A program made the position numbers and the translations under genes. This document shows, in pieces, positions 1 to 6,951 of a stretch of DNA of 60,425 nucleotides. This DNA comes from Novosphingobium sp. 32-60-15 (lineage in GTDB: Bacteria; Pseudomonadota; Alphaproteobacteria; Sphingomonadales; Sphingomonadaceae): NCBI RefSeq assembly GCF_002280675.1, contig NZ_NCEN01000017.1, positions 1-60,425 of the forward strand, given 5' to 3'. Position 1 is the first letter of the stretch, and every line of letters begins with the position of its first letter. Below the pieces are notes generated by a model. It was given only the letters and a program-made list of their open reading frames with translations. It made no database searches and was not told the origin of the DNA.

Positions 1-98
1 CCACACACGCTACGACCGCTGCGCCCACACATTCATGTCCGCTATCTGCATCGCCGCAATCGTCATCTTCTGGCTGCCGCAATGAGTCCTGAGCCTAG
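1..98 (+). mobile_element. 3' end of an IS5-type insertion sequence
   Basis: The window opens inside an insertion sequence. The transposase stop codon lies at 83-85, and about 13 bp later comes a terminus that reads inward from the right as CTAGGCTCAGGACTCATT. A stop codon this close to the element end, with a CTAG at the border, fits the IS5 family (YTAR-type targets). The same terminus recurs in slightly changed form at the ends of the palindromic repeats at 4683 and 5480. The left end and most of the transposase lie outside the window, so family assignment rests on the C-terminal peptide and the terminus only. Confidence 0.6.
2..85 (+). CDS. IS5-family transposase, C-terminal fragment (cut by window edge)
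   Basis: Frame 2 reads RYDRCAHTFMSAICIAAI and ends WLPQ-stop. A tail of the form RYDR.A..F.SAI.IAA..IFWL is typical of DDE transposases of the IS5 family. Only about 27 residues are visible and none of the catalytic DDE residues, so it cannot be said whether the element is intact. The gene runs off the left edge. Confidence 0.6.
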   Translation, partial: HTRYDRCAHTFMSAICIAAIVIFWLPQ

Positions 99-227
99 GG
101 TGCCTGCGGTTGTTGTCGACATGACGACTATCGGCGCCATTTGCTCGCCTATATCAAGCCGCCAACTTGGCAAAAATGTTGGACATGCGTAACCGTAGTT
201 CGCTGCCCGCTACCGGAAAGGCTCGCC

Positions 228-581
228 ATGGCATTTTATCGACCGTCTGTTGCATTGGGAACCGCCCTGTTGTGTGCGTGCATGCCTGCCGTGAAGGAAC
301 CTGCTGCTTCAAACTCAACGGTCGTCCATGCGACCGCCGAGCAAGCGCAGGTTGCGCGCCAACTTTCTTTCGTCGAAGCGCAATGTAGCGGTTGTCATGC
401 ATTAAGACCGGGAGTTACGCCGCCCAATCCGCAGGCACCCAGCTTTGTGGCGGTCGCCAACGACATGGGCTTCAACCAGGAAACACTGCTCGAGTTTTTT
501 CGAGACGGTCACGATACACCCGCTGCGATGTCGCTCAAACTCGATGAGGACCGAAACGGTTCAAGTGTAATCAAACGTTAA
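228..581 (+). CDS. Small c-type cytochrome, probably lipoprotein; C-terminus lost
   Basis: A 117-residue protein starting at ATG 228, preceded by a GGAAAGG ribosome-binding site 8 bp upstream. The N-terminus has a lipoprotein-like signal ending in LLCAC (residues 14-18). The single heme motif CSGCH lies at residues 53-57. The following stretch (NPQAPSF, then LLEFFRDGHDTPAAMSLKLDED) matches class I cytochrome c up to the distal methionine (PAAM). The family normally continues with a C-terminal helix after L.LDED; here the sequence changes to a short unrelated tail and stops, 30-50 bp from where the opposing protease gene also breaks. It may still bind heme, but it looks truncated. An electron-carrier role is known for the family; the partner is unknown. 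Confidence 0.6.
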   Translation: MAFYRPSVALGTALLCACMPAVKEPAASNSTVVHATAEQAQVARQLSFVEAQCSGCHALRPGVTPPNPQAPSFVAVANDMGFNQETLLEFFRDGHDTPAAMSLKLDEDRNGSSVIKR

Positions 582-876
582 CGCCGGTATAAAATGTGGC
601 AAGCCACCGGTTTAACATGAAGCTGAAAAATGCCCCACTATCGAGCCAGAATGTAGTAGCCTTGCCATTGGCCTCCACCGGCACGGTGGCGCGCAGGCCC
701 TCCATTGTCACCGGCAGCCGCGCCACTATGCCGATCTCGCACTTGGCCTGCGCCGGTTGAACCGAGCCGCACAAGCTGACAGCCGACATCGCCAAACCCA
801 CCAACCACTGCCGCACCGCTGCTCTCCGCGCGTCCCCCTCAGTCAGCCTAACCCTGCTGTGCCCGCTGCGAAACAC
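571..876 (-). pseudogene. Truncated retropepsin-like aspartic protease
   Basis: The N-terminus carries a signal peptide (ending near VQPAQA), then a stretch of the form LPVTMEGLRATVPV and the active-site motif LDSGAFFSFM. This is the first lobe of the single-domain, retroviral-type aspartic proteases found in many proteobacteria. Homology stops within a few residues of the motif, near position 615; the remaining 12 residues are unrelated and the flap and helical part of the fold are missing. The product cannot be an active protease. The break is next to the break in the cytochrome gene on the other strand, which suggests one deletion or rearrangement removed both 3' ends. Confidence 0.55.
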
Positions 877-1479
877 AAATCACCAATTGCCGCAAGATTG
901 TAGCCGTTTCCTCAGCTAGCGCGCCGGGTTCATCATGCGCCAAAACTGGCGATCCCCATTCGACTTAGTCGCTATCCATGTGCATGTTTGTCAGGCGACC
1001 GGTGAGTGTCGGCTTCTGGCTAAGCCAGCCGTTCAATATTCGCGTAAGAATGGCAGAAACGTCCCATTTATTGCTTTTCAACATGCATGGCCGAGGCATG
1101 GATGTACGGCAACTTCCATCGAGCGCAATTCAGGCTGGGAACGACTGAGTTGTCGGCTGGAGTTGCCTCGTAAAAGTGCGATTAAAACCCAATTGGCTGG
1201 ATCGTGGGGTCTGTCTTTGCTCAACGATACCGGTTCAGCAGGCAAAGCGTCGATCCAACGGGATGAGCAACCACCGGTGCTCCATCGCAAACAGATCGAA
1301 CGCAACTGTGGGCAAGCCTGTGAAAAACTGCGCCGGTGAAAGTTCGCTATTGCGTTTCAAACCGGCTCGAATCATGGTGTCAAAGTCATACCGCGACAGG
1401 GTGCCACGACGGGGTGCCACGGCGTTTTGACTCGCAGCGGAAACCTTTGATTTTCAACTACTTAGAATGTTTGAAATCC
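877..1479. other. Gene-poor stretch before tRNA-Gln
   Basis: About 600 bp with only short overlapping open frames on both strands. None shows a recognised motif, a good ribosome-binding site or family-like composition. Two copies of GGGTGCCACG lie 13 bp apart near 1400-1420. The stretch lies between two broken genes and a tRNA gene and is most simply read as decayed island DNA. Confidence 0.4.
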
Positions 1480-1554
1480 TGGCTGGGGCGGCAGGATTCG
1501 AACCTGCGAATGGCGGCATCAAAAGCCGCTGCCTTACCACTTGGCGACGCCCCA
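1480..1554 (-). tRNA. tRNA-Gln (anticodon UUG)
   Basis: On the minus strand the gene folds as a full cloverleaf: acceptor 5' TGGGGCG pairs with 3' CGCCCCA, discriminator G, and the CCA end is encoded. The anticodon arm is GCGGC-TTTTGAT-GCCGC, giving anticodon TTG (glutamine). The T-arm contains GGTTCGAATCC. Length with CCA is 75 nt. It marks the edge between decayed DNA on the left and conserved genes on the right. Confidence 0.95.
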
Positions 1555-1643
1555 TCAGGAAGAGCGCTTATAGCGCGGGCGAAGCGGATGAAAAGGGGGG
1601 TAAAGTGATACTTTCGGGCATTTTCCACACCCCCCGCATTTCA

Positions 1644-2510
1644 TCAGTAGCCCTTTACGATGCCTTGCAGCGTTTCAGGCGGTAAGGCATTGAAATCGCT
1701 GGCGTCGTGGCGTTCGGAAATGCCCTTGCTGGAATTCACCAAACGCCCGCGCAACACGCCGGGGCGCGCATCAATCTCGCCGACCCAGCGTCCGACATGT
1801 TCATATTCGTGCATCGAAAGGAACGTTGCCGCCTCGCCATAGGCTTCACCGCGATAGATATTGCCGAACCATGTGTAAGTGGCGATATCGGCGATGGTGT
1901 AATCATCGCCCGCCAGAAAGCGCGTCCTGGCAAGCTGGCGGTTGGCCACGTCGAACAGGCGTTTGGTTTCCATGGAATAGCGATCAATTGCATATTCGAT
2001 CTTGACCGGCGCATATTGATAGAAGTGGCCAAAGCCCCCGCCGATGAACGGCGCGCTGCCCACTTGCCAGAACAGCCACGAAAGGCATTCTGCCCGCGAC
2101 GCGCCCGATGCGGGCAACAACACACCGAACTTTTCGGCAAGATGCATGAGGATCGCCCCTGATTCAAACACGCGGAACGGTTCGGGGCCAGACCTGTCCA
2201 CCATCGCCGGGATTTTGGAGTTGGGGTTTATCTCCACATAGCCGCTGGTGAACTGGTCACCCTCCATGATCCTGATCAGCCAGGCATCATATTCCGCCTC
2301 GGCAAAGCCCATCTGGAGCAGTTCTTCCAGCATGATCGTGGCCTTCTGGCCATTGGGCGTGCCCAGCGAATAGACCTGGAACGGATGCTTGCCCACCGGC
2401 AGTTCGCGTTCGCTGGTGGGGCCGGAAATAGGGCGGTTTACATTGGCAAATGTGCCGCCATTGGCCTTGGCCCATGTCCACACTTTGGGGGGAACATAAT
2501 CATCTGCCAT
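1644..2510 (-). CDS. yghU: Glutathione S-transferase family, disulfide-bond reductase YghU
   Basis: A 288-residue protein of the YghU/YfcG-type nu-class GST family, which uses glutathione to reduce small disulfides and organic peroxides in the cytoplasm. An N-terminal arm (P.VW.W....GG.FANINRP-like) precedes a thioredoxin-fold domain (about residues 45-130) with the glutathione-site segments YSLGTPNGQKATIMLEE, NPNSKIPAM and FESGAI. The all-helical domain follows, with WLFWQ and FLAGDDYTIADIATY. Length and domain order match the family and the gene looks intact. It is a single gene; the next gene, gph, is on the same strand with a 61-bp gap. Confidence 0.93.
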   Translation of the reverse strand: MADDYVPPKVWTWAKANGGTFANVNRPISGPTSERELPVGKHPFQVYSLGTPNGQKATIMLEELLQMGFAEAEYDAWLIRIMEGDQFTSGYVEINPNSKIPAMVDRSGPEPFRVFESGAILMHLAEKFGVLLPASGASRAECLSWLFWQVGSAPFIGGGFGHFYQYAPVKIEYAIDRYSMETKRLFDVANRQLARTRFLAGDDYTIADIATYTWFGNIYRGEAYGEAATFLSMHEYEHVGRWVGEIDARPGVLRGRLVNSSKGISERHDASDFNALPPETLQGIVKGY

Positions 2511-2571
2511 CGCAGCATCCTTTATGAAATTCGTAAGTTACACTTACAATATGCCAGATTGGCCCAGAGGT

Positions 2572-3246
2572 TCAAGCACCCAACCGTTCAAGTACCGGTA
2601 CCAGATGATCGAAATGATCGATCACCGCATCGGCTCCCAGATCATCGGGCGGCACATCGCAAAACCCGAAACGCACCGCCACCACCGGCAGCCCGGCCGC
2701 GCGCGCCGCGCCTGTATCAAACGTGGTGTCGCCCACAAACGCCGCCCTGCCGCCGCCGCACCGCTCCACCATCGCATGCAGCATATCGGGGCGCGGCTTT
2801 GACGTGCCCGGACCCAGCGTATCGCCGCCGATCACGCAGGCAAAGCGGTGCAATAGGTCCAGTTCCTCGAACAATCGCAGTGCAAGGCCTTCCTTCTTGT
2901 TGGTTGCAATCGCGATTTTCACGCCCCGTGCGTCGAGCGCATCCAGCATGTCCGCGCCGCCGGGAAACAGCGACGTATGGTGCGCAATGTTGCGCGCGTA
3001 AAATGCCACCAGTTCGGCCTGCAAACCATCGAACGCAGCCTCATCAACCCCGCCCGATTCGGTCAGCGCTGATCGCAACATCTGCGCCGCACCCCCGCCG
3101 ATATGGCGCGTCACATCGTCCAGCGGAACCGGCGGACGCCCCGCCAATGCCAGCGCATGGTTCAGCGCAACACCCAGATCGCGGCTCGTATCGAACAGCG
3201 TGCCATCCAGATCGAATCCGACAATGTCGTAAGGAAATTTTGTCAT
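2572..3246 (-). CDS. gph: Phosphoglycolate phosphatase (HAD superfamily)
   Basis: A 224-residue HAD hydrolase that dephosphorylates 2-phosphoglycolate, a product of oxidative DNA-end repair and oxygenase side reactions. Motif I is FDLDGTLFDTS (residues 9-19, nucleophile Asp in DLD), motif II is IATNK, motif III includes KPRPD and motif IV is FVGDTTFDTGAARAAG. A cap domain lies between motifs I and II. The start is MTKFPYD at 3246; a longer frame runs upstream but only as an antisense shadow of glmU. It is divergent from glmU with 61 bp between start codons, so a bidirectional promoter is expected there. Confidence 0.92.
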   Translation of the reverse strand: MTKFPYDIVGFDLDGTLFDTSRDLGVALNHALALAGRPPVPLDDVTRHIGGGAAQMLRSALTESGGVDEAAFDGLQAELVAFYARNIAHHTSLFPGGADMLDALDARGVKIAIATNKKEGLALRLFEELDLLHRFACVIGGDTLGPGTSKPRPDMLHAMVERCGGGRAAFVGDTTFDTGAARAAGLPVVAVRFGFCDVPPDDLGADAVIDHFDHLVPVLERLGA

Positions 3247-3307
3247 CGGACGCTCAAGTGGCTTCCTGTTCTGGAAAGCGCAAGATTTGTCTGGCAAGGG
3301 TGCGCCT

Positions 3308-4675
3308 ATGACCGAACAAACGCCCCCAACTGCCGCCCCTGTCGCCACCATCATCCTCGCCGCCGGTAAAGGCACCCGCATGAAGAGCGACCTGCACAAG
3401 GTCCTCCACCCTATCGCGGGCCGCCCCATGCTGATGCACCTGATGGCCAGCGCCGCGCAGCTTTCTCCGGCACGACAGGTCGTTGTCGCAGGCCACGGGC
3501 GTGACCAGTTGGAAAAGGCGCTGGGCACTACTGCCACCATCGCGGTGCAAGACCCGCAGCTTGGCACCGCCCACGCCGTGCAACAGGCCGAAGTTGCACT
3601 CGCAGGCTTCGATGGCGATGTGCTGGTCCTCTATGGTGATGTCCCCTTCGTCAGCGTTGCCACGATGCGCGCGATGCTCGAACGGCTGCACGCAGGCGAC
3701 AATCCCGCAGCGGTCGTGCTCGGCTTTGCGCCTGCCGATCCGCTGCACTATGGCCGCATTATCGCCGATGATCATGGCCGCATCGTCAAGATGGTGGAAC
3801 ACAAGGACGCGACAGAGGCCGAGCGCGCCTGCCGCACCTGCAATTCCGGGCTGATGGCGTTGCGCAGCGCCGATCTGTTTGGCCTGCTCGCCCGCGTCGG
3901 CAATGATAATGCGGCGGGCGAATATTACCTGCCCGATGTGGTCAACATTGCCATTGCCGATGGCCGGACCTGCGCCGTTGTCGTCACTCACGATGAAGAC
4001 GAAGTGGCCGGCATCAACAGCCGCGCCGAACTCGCCAAAGCCGAAGGCCGCTGGCAACAGCGCCGCCGCGCACAGGCGATGGCCGACGGAGCCACCCTGA
4101 TCGCCCCCAAAACCGTGTGGTTTGCATGGGACACGCAGATTGGCCGCGATGTGCTGATCGAACCCAACGTGTTCTTCGGCCCCGGCGTAACCGTGGCCGA
4201 TCATGTCACGATCCACGCCTTCAGCCACCTGGAAGGCGCAACCCTTGCGCAGGGCGTCCAGATCGGCCCCTATGCCCGCCTGCGCCCCGGCGCGAACCTT
4301 GGCGAAAAGGTCAAGATCGGCAACTTCGTCGAAGTGAAGAACACCACGATGCACAAAGGCTCAAAAGCCAATCACCTCACCTACCTTGGCGATGCCACCG
4401 TGGGGGCAGGGGCCAATATCGGCGCAGGCACCATCACCTGCAACTATGACGGCTATTTCAAACACAAAACCGTCATCGGCGAACGCGCCTTCATCGGCTC
4501 GAACAGCGCCCTGATCGCGCCGTTAAAGATCGGCGCAGACGCGATAGTTGCCGCAGGCAGCGCCGTCTCGCGCGATGTGGCCGACGGCGAACTGCGCATG
4601 GTGCGGGCAGAACAACTGATAAAGCCGGGCTGGGCCGACCGGTTTCACGATGCGATGAAGAAGAAGAAGGGGTGA
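3308..4675 (+). CDS. glmU: Bifunctional UDP-GlcNAc pyrophosphorylase / glucosamine-1-P acetyltransferase
   Basis: A 455-residue enzyme making UDP-N-acetylglucosamine, the precursor for peptidoglycan and lipid A. The N-terminal uridyltransferase domain has the LAAGKGTRMKSDLHKVLHPI nucleotide-binding signature, VLYGDVPF and the NSGLMAL and NDNAAGEYYLPDVV stretches. The C-terminal left-handed beta-helix acetyltransferase domain has hexapeptide repeats plus NFVEVKN, KANHLTYLGDA and ANIGAGTITCNYDG. The start chosen is ATG 3308, because AAGGG sits 7 bp before it; an in-frame ATG at 3287 has no such site. Length and domain order are those of the normal enzyme. Confidence 0.97.
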   Translation: MTEQTPPTAAPVATIILAAGKGTRMKSDLHKVLHPIAGRPMLMHLMASAAQLSPARQVVVAGHGRDQLEKALGTTATIAVQDPQLGTAHAVQQAEVALAGFDGDVLVLYGDVPFVSVATMRAMLERLHAGDNPAAVVLGFAPADPLHYGRIIADDHGRIVKMVEHKDATEAERACRTCNSGLMALRSADLFGLLARVGNDNAAGEYYLPDVVNIAIADGRTCAVVVTHDEDEVAGINSRAELAKAEGRWQQRRRAQAMADGATLIAPKTVWFAWDTQIGRDVLIEPNVFFGPGVTVADHVTIHAFSHLEGATLAQGVQIGPYARLRPGANLGEKVKIGNFVEVKNTTMHKGSKANHLTYLGDATVGAGANIGAGTITCNYDGYFKHKTVIGERAFIGSNSALIAPLKIGADAIVAAGSAVSRDVADGELRMVRAEQLIKPGWADRFHDAMKKKKG

Positions 4676-4682
4676 GGCACTT

Positions 4683-4813
4683 TAGGGTCAGGACCTATTA
4701 ATCCCGCCTTCGAGGCGCCGGAATGGCGAACATATCGGGCGGATAGGTGCGCCGGGAAGGCTGGTTGCCTTTCCAAGCAACCTCGAAGGCGGGATTAATA
4801 GGTCCTGACCCTA
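4683..4813. mobile_element. MITE-like palindromic-ended repeat, copy 1 (short form)
   Basis: Perfect terminal inverted repeats: 4684-4715 begins AGGGTCAGGACCTATTAATC, and its exact reverse complement is 4781-4812; pairing extends one base outward to TA on each side. The core (CGCCGGAATGGCGAACATAT and onward) is shared with the copy at 5480 for about 63 bp. Copy 1 then jumps straight to its right arm, so it is a deletion derivative of the longer form or the longer form carries an insertion. It encodes no transposase. The outermost bases match the IS5-type terminus at the left edge of the window. Confidence 0.8.
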
Positions 4814-4857
4814 GGTCTCTATTTCTGAAAACCCTGCTTTTGCAATCGCCTTGGCCT

Positions 4858-5661
4858 ATGATGGGGCGGGAGAGAGCGGTGCGGTCTTTGTTTATCTCGG
4901 CAACAGCGTGTGCTTTCATGGCTACACTTGGCACCGCCTATGCCGAACCGACTAAACCAGAAGCTGCCCGCGCTGCGATCAACAAGGCGACGGCTGCGAT
5001 CAAGGCAGGAAATCCGGCAGGAGTTATTCCGCTGGTTGATCCAGTGATCACAACGCTGGAAGAAATGGAGAAAGAGCAGACGGTTAACTGCGCGGATAGT
5101 ACGGCAGAGGCACTTATGCTTTCGCTGTCTCAGGCCGCCGCGATGGATAAGACGCCCGCGAAGGAAAGGCGCAATGCAGGTGTGGTTGCACCTGATTTTT
5201 GCGCCGCACTGTTTCTCAAAGGCTTCGCGCTGATCGATTTGATGCGGATGGAAGAGGCCGAAGTCTTTTTGCGGCGCGCTCATGAAACCGCACCGCTGAG
5301 CGCTCAATACTTGAACGAATATGCGCAATGGCACGCCTCCGCAAGACAATGGAACAAAGCCCACGATCTGTTTCAAGAAGCATTCGACCTTGGGGAATGG
5401 GACGCTGATAAAAACCGAAAGAAGTTCAATCAGGCCCGCGCGCTTCGCGGCATGGCATTTAGTGAAATCGAGATGGGCGAACTAGGGTCAGGACCTATTA
5501 ATCCCGCCTTCGAGGCGCCGGAATGGCGAACATATCGGACGGACAGGTGCGCCGGGAAGGCTGGTTGCCTTTCCAAAAATAGAACCACTATTCCTGCGCC
5601 TATCCGCCTTGCACCATGCCATTTTGCCTCAAACCTCGAAGGCGGGATTAATAGGTCCTGA
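4858..5661 (+). CDS. Exported tetratricopeptide-repeat protein with repeat-derived C-terminus
   Basis: A 267-residue protein starting MMGRERAV, with a signal peptide ending near GTAYA-EP. Helical pairs in the middle (ALFLKGFALIDLMRMEEAEVFLRRAHETAP, in TPR register; NEYAQWHASARQWNKAHDLFQEA) fit TPR repeats, so a periplasmic protein-binding role is likely; no specific function is recognised. No good ribosome-binding site precedes 4858 or 4861, so the start is uncertain. The last 60 or so residues (from GELGSGPINPAFE) and the stop codon are encoded entirely by mobile repeat copy 2. The natural C-terminus, normally a further TPR helix pair (MGELDKAE-like), has been replaced. The gene may be crippled or only altered. 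Confidence 0.65.
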   Translation: MMGRERAVRSLFISATACAFMATLGTAYAEPTKPEAARAAINKATAAIKAGNPAGVIPLVDPVITTLEEMEKEQTVNCADSTAEALMLSLSQAAAMDKTPAKERRNAGVVAPDFCAALFLKGFALIDLMRMEEAEVFLRRAHETAPLSAQYLNEYAQWHASARQWNKAHDLFQEAFDLGEWDADKNRKKFNQARALRGMAFSEIEMGELGSGPINPAFEAPEWRTYRTDRCAGKAGCLSKNRTTIPAPIRLAPCHFASNLEGGINRS

Positions 5662-5669
5662 CCCTAGTT
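5480..5669. mobile_element. MITE-like palindromic-ended repeat, copy 2 (long form)
   Basis: Same orientation and same ends as copy 1. Arms are 5480-5515 and 5634-5669, perfectly complementary over 36 bp when the flanking AACTAG/CTAGTT is counted; a CTAG lies at both borders, fitting a YTAR-type target duplication. The core shares about 63 bp with copy 1, with three or so differences, then has about 55 bp that copy 1 lacks (from AAAATAGAACCACTATTCC). The element sits inside the 3' part of the TPR gene and is open in the gene's reading frame until the right arm, where TGA at 5659-5661 ends translation. Confidence 0.82.
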
Positions 5670-5760
5670 TAAACACGACCAATCGTTAGCCACATCAGCC
5701 AACCGGTGGAACAGCCATAACCACCACTTCAGCCTTTTTCCGCGTGATCCCGAAAATGGT

Positions 5761-6060
5761 TCACTCCGCGCGTCGGTCCCATGCCCATGCCTGACCCTCA
5801 AGCGGGGCAGGTATGGTGGCAATATGCTCCATCACCGGACCTTGTGCCGGAATGCGAACCACATAGAATTCAGGTGCGTCATGTCCGGTTAGATACAGCA
5901 GGCCGTCGGGGCCAAAACTGCCGCCCGATATGCTGGTGGGAGGAAGCCGTTCCAGCACGGAATCCGGCAGGGCATAGCCACCGACTTCGGCCCAATCATC
6001 GTTGAAGATGACGATTTTCGTATCGCGGTGCGTGCGCCCCAGATAACCGCGGGGGGCAGG
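5761..6060 (-). pseudogene. C-terminal remnant of a beta-propeller/NHL-like protein
   Basis: About 99 codons are open on the minus strand from a TGA at 6061-6063 to the stop at 5761. The peptide contains GYLGRTHRDTKIVIFNDDWA, GGSFGPDGLLYLTGHDAPEF and ends with EGQAWAWDRR. The form GSFGPDG.LYLTGHD..E.YV resembles one blade of an SMP-30 or NHL-type propeller. There is no ATG and no ribosome-binding site; the homologous part simply begins near 6055. It is a 3' remnant of a larger gene and is not expected to be made. Family assignment is tentative. Confidence 0.4.
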
Positions 6061-6264
6061 TCAGGCTATCTGGCATAGTCACGTACGCTTTACGGGAAGG
6101 TCTAAAGTTCGCTATCAAGCACCATGGCGGTGGGTGTTATGTTTGTTGAAACTGTTGATGAGCGCCTCCACCGTGCCCATACAGGCAGGTCACTGAGCGC
6201 AATTTTGTTGCACATGCAGATTGCCCGACCGTTTGCTGAAGCTTGCGTGAGGCTGGCTTAGCCC

Positions 6265-6771
6265 ATGTCACCGGCCTATCGCCTCAGCGCCACTGCCTCG
6301 CAGATTGCAGATTTTATGCGCGCGGACGCTGCGGGCGATGTTTGGCAGGGCGGAGAAGTTGTGCCTGGCGGTTATGCTCCGGTCATTGTCAAAGACCGGG
6401 AAAAAGGCCGCTATATTGTACCGCGCCAATGGGGTGTACCGCCGCCCCCGCGTGGCGAGCATCTGGTGCCCTTTTTGCGAAACCTTGAGAGTCCCTTCTG
6501 GATTGGCCCATTGCACCATACGCAATTCAGGTGCCTCGTGCCGATGACTCATTTCCGCAAAGGGAATGACTGGTTCACCGACGCCGCGCAGCCCATTATT
6601 GCTTGCGCCGGTATATGGCGTGATTCAGAAATTCCCAGCTTTGCCATTCTGACTTCGCGGTTGTCGCGCGCCCTGCCCGTCATATTGCAGCCCGATGCAT
6701 TCGACACTTGGCTTGGTGCCGATATCAAAACCGCCCGTCACTTGGTCGATGGCTCAGGTGACGCCGGCTAA
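6265..6771 (+). CDS. SRAP/YedK-fold protein lacking the active-site residues
   Basis: A 168-residue relative of the SOS-response-associated peptidase family (YedK/HMCES), which crosslinks to abasic sites in single-stranded DNA through Cys2. The scaffold is clear: YRLSA, GGYAPVIV, RQWGVPPPP, RNLESPFW, RCLVPMTHF, ACAGIWRD, SFAILTS and LPVILQPDAFDTWL. The key residues are missing: residue 2 is Ser (a TAG stop directly upstream fixes the start), the Asn of the N.RN motif is Phe, the Glu after the RCL.P..F segment is replaced, and the PIH.KAM segment with the catalytic His before PVIL is deleted. It may be a decaying gene or a non-catalytic homologue. Its neighbours on the left are remnants. Confidence 0.65.
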   Translation: MSPAYRLSATASQIADFMRADAAGDVWQGGEVVPGGYAPVIVKDREKGRYIVPRQWGVPPPPRGEHLVPFLRNLESPFWIGPLHHTQFRCLVPMTHFRKGNDWFTDAAQPIIACAGIWRDSEIPSFAILTSRLSRALPVILQPDAFDTWLGADIKTARHLVDGSGDAG

Positions 6772-6879
6772 GGCTGGCAGTTAACGCCTGCAGCCTAGCC
6801 AGCCACAGCATTGCTCTCATTACAAAATCCGCCTGCCCTTAAGGACACGGGATTCAGGTTTTCGCAAAGATTCATATCT

Positions 6880-6897
6880 CTGTCGCAAAATCGACAC
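6880..6897 (+). promoter_or_regulatory. Possible Pho box upstream of the phosphatase gene
   Basis: CTGTCGCAAAATCGACAC matches about 12 of 18 positions of the classical PhoB box. A TGTC repeat also follows at 6904. It lies about 55 bp before the phosphatase start codon. The octamer CTGTCGCA occurs again on the minus strand at 21780-21787, upstream of the TonB receptor that starts at 21737. The match is partial and was found by eye, so it is only a candidate. Confidence 0.25.
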
Positions 6898-6951
6898 GGT
6901 GCTGTCTTGCTTCTACGTTAGCGCCGCCACCAACGATATGGGGGCAACGCA

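Noticed and set aside
935..1339. 134-codon open frame on the plus strand and overlapping frames on the minus strand
   Set aside because: No motif, no ribosome-binding site and overlapping frames on both strands of similar length; looks like non-coding decayed DNA.
3254..4354. Long open frame antisense to glmU (366 codons)
   Set aside because: A shadow frame of a GC-rich gene; glmU on the plus strand is certain and the antisense peptide has no domain features.
4683..5669. The two repeats plus TPR gene as a true composite transposon
   Set aside because: Neither repeat encodes a transposase, and copy 2 lies inside the gene's 3' end; recombination between copies is possible, but transposition as a unit is unsupported.
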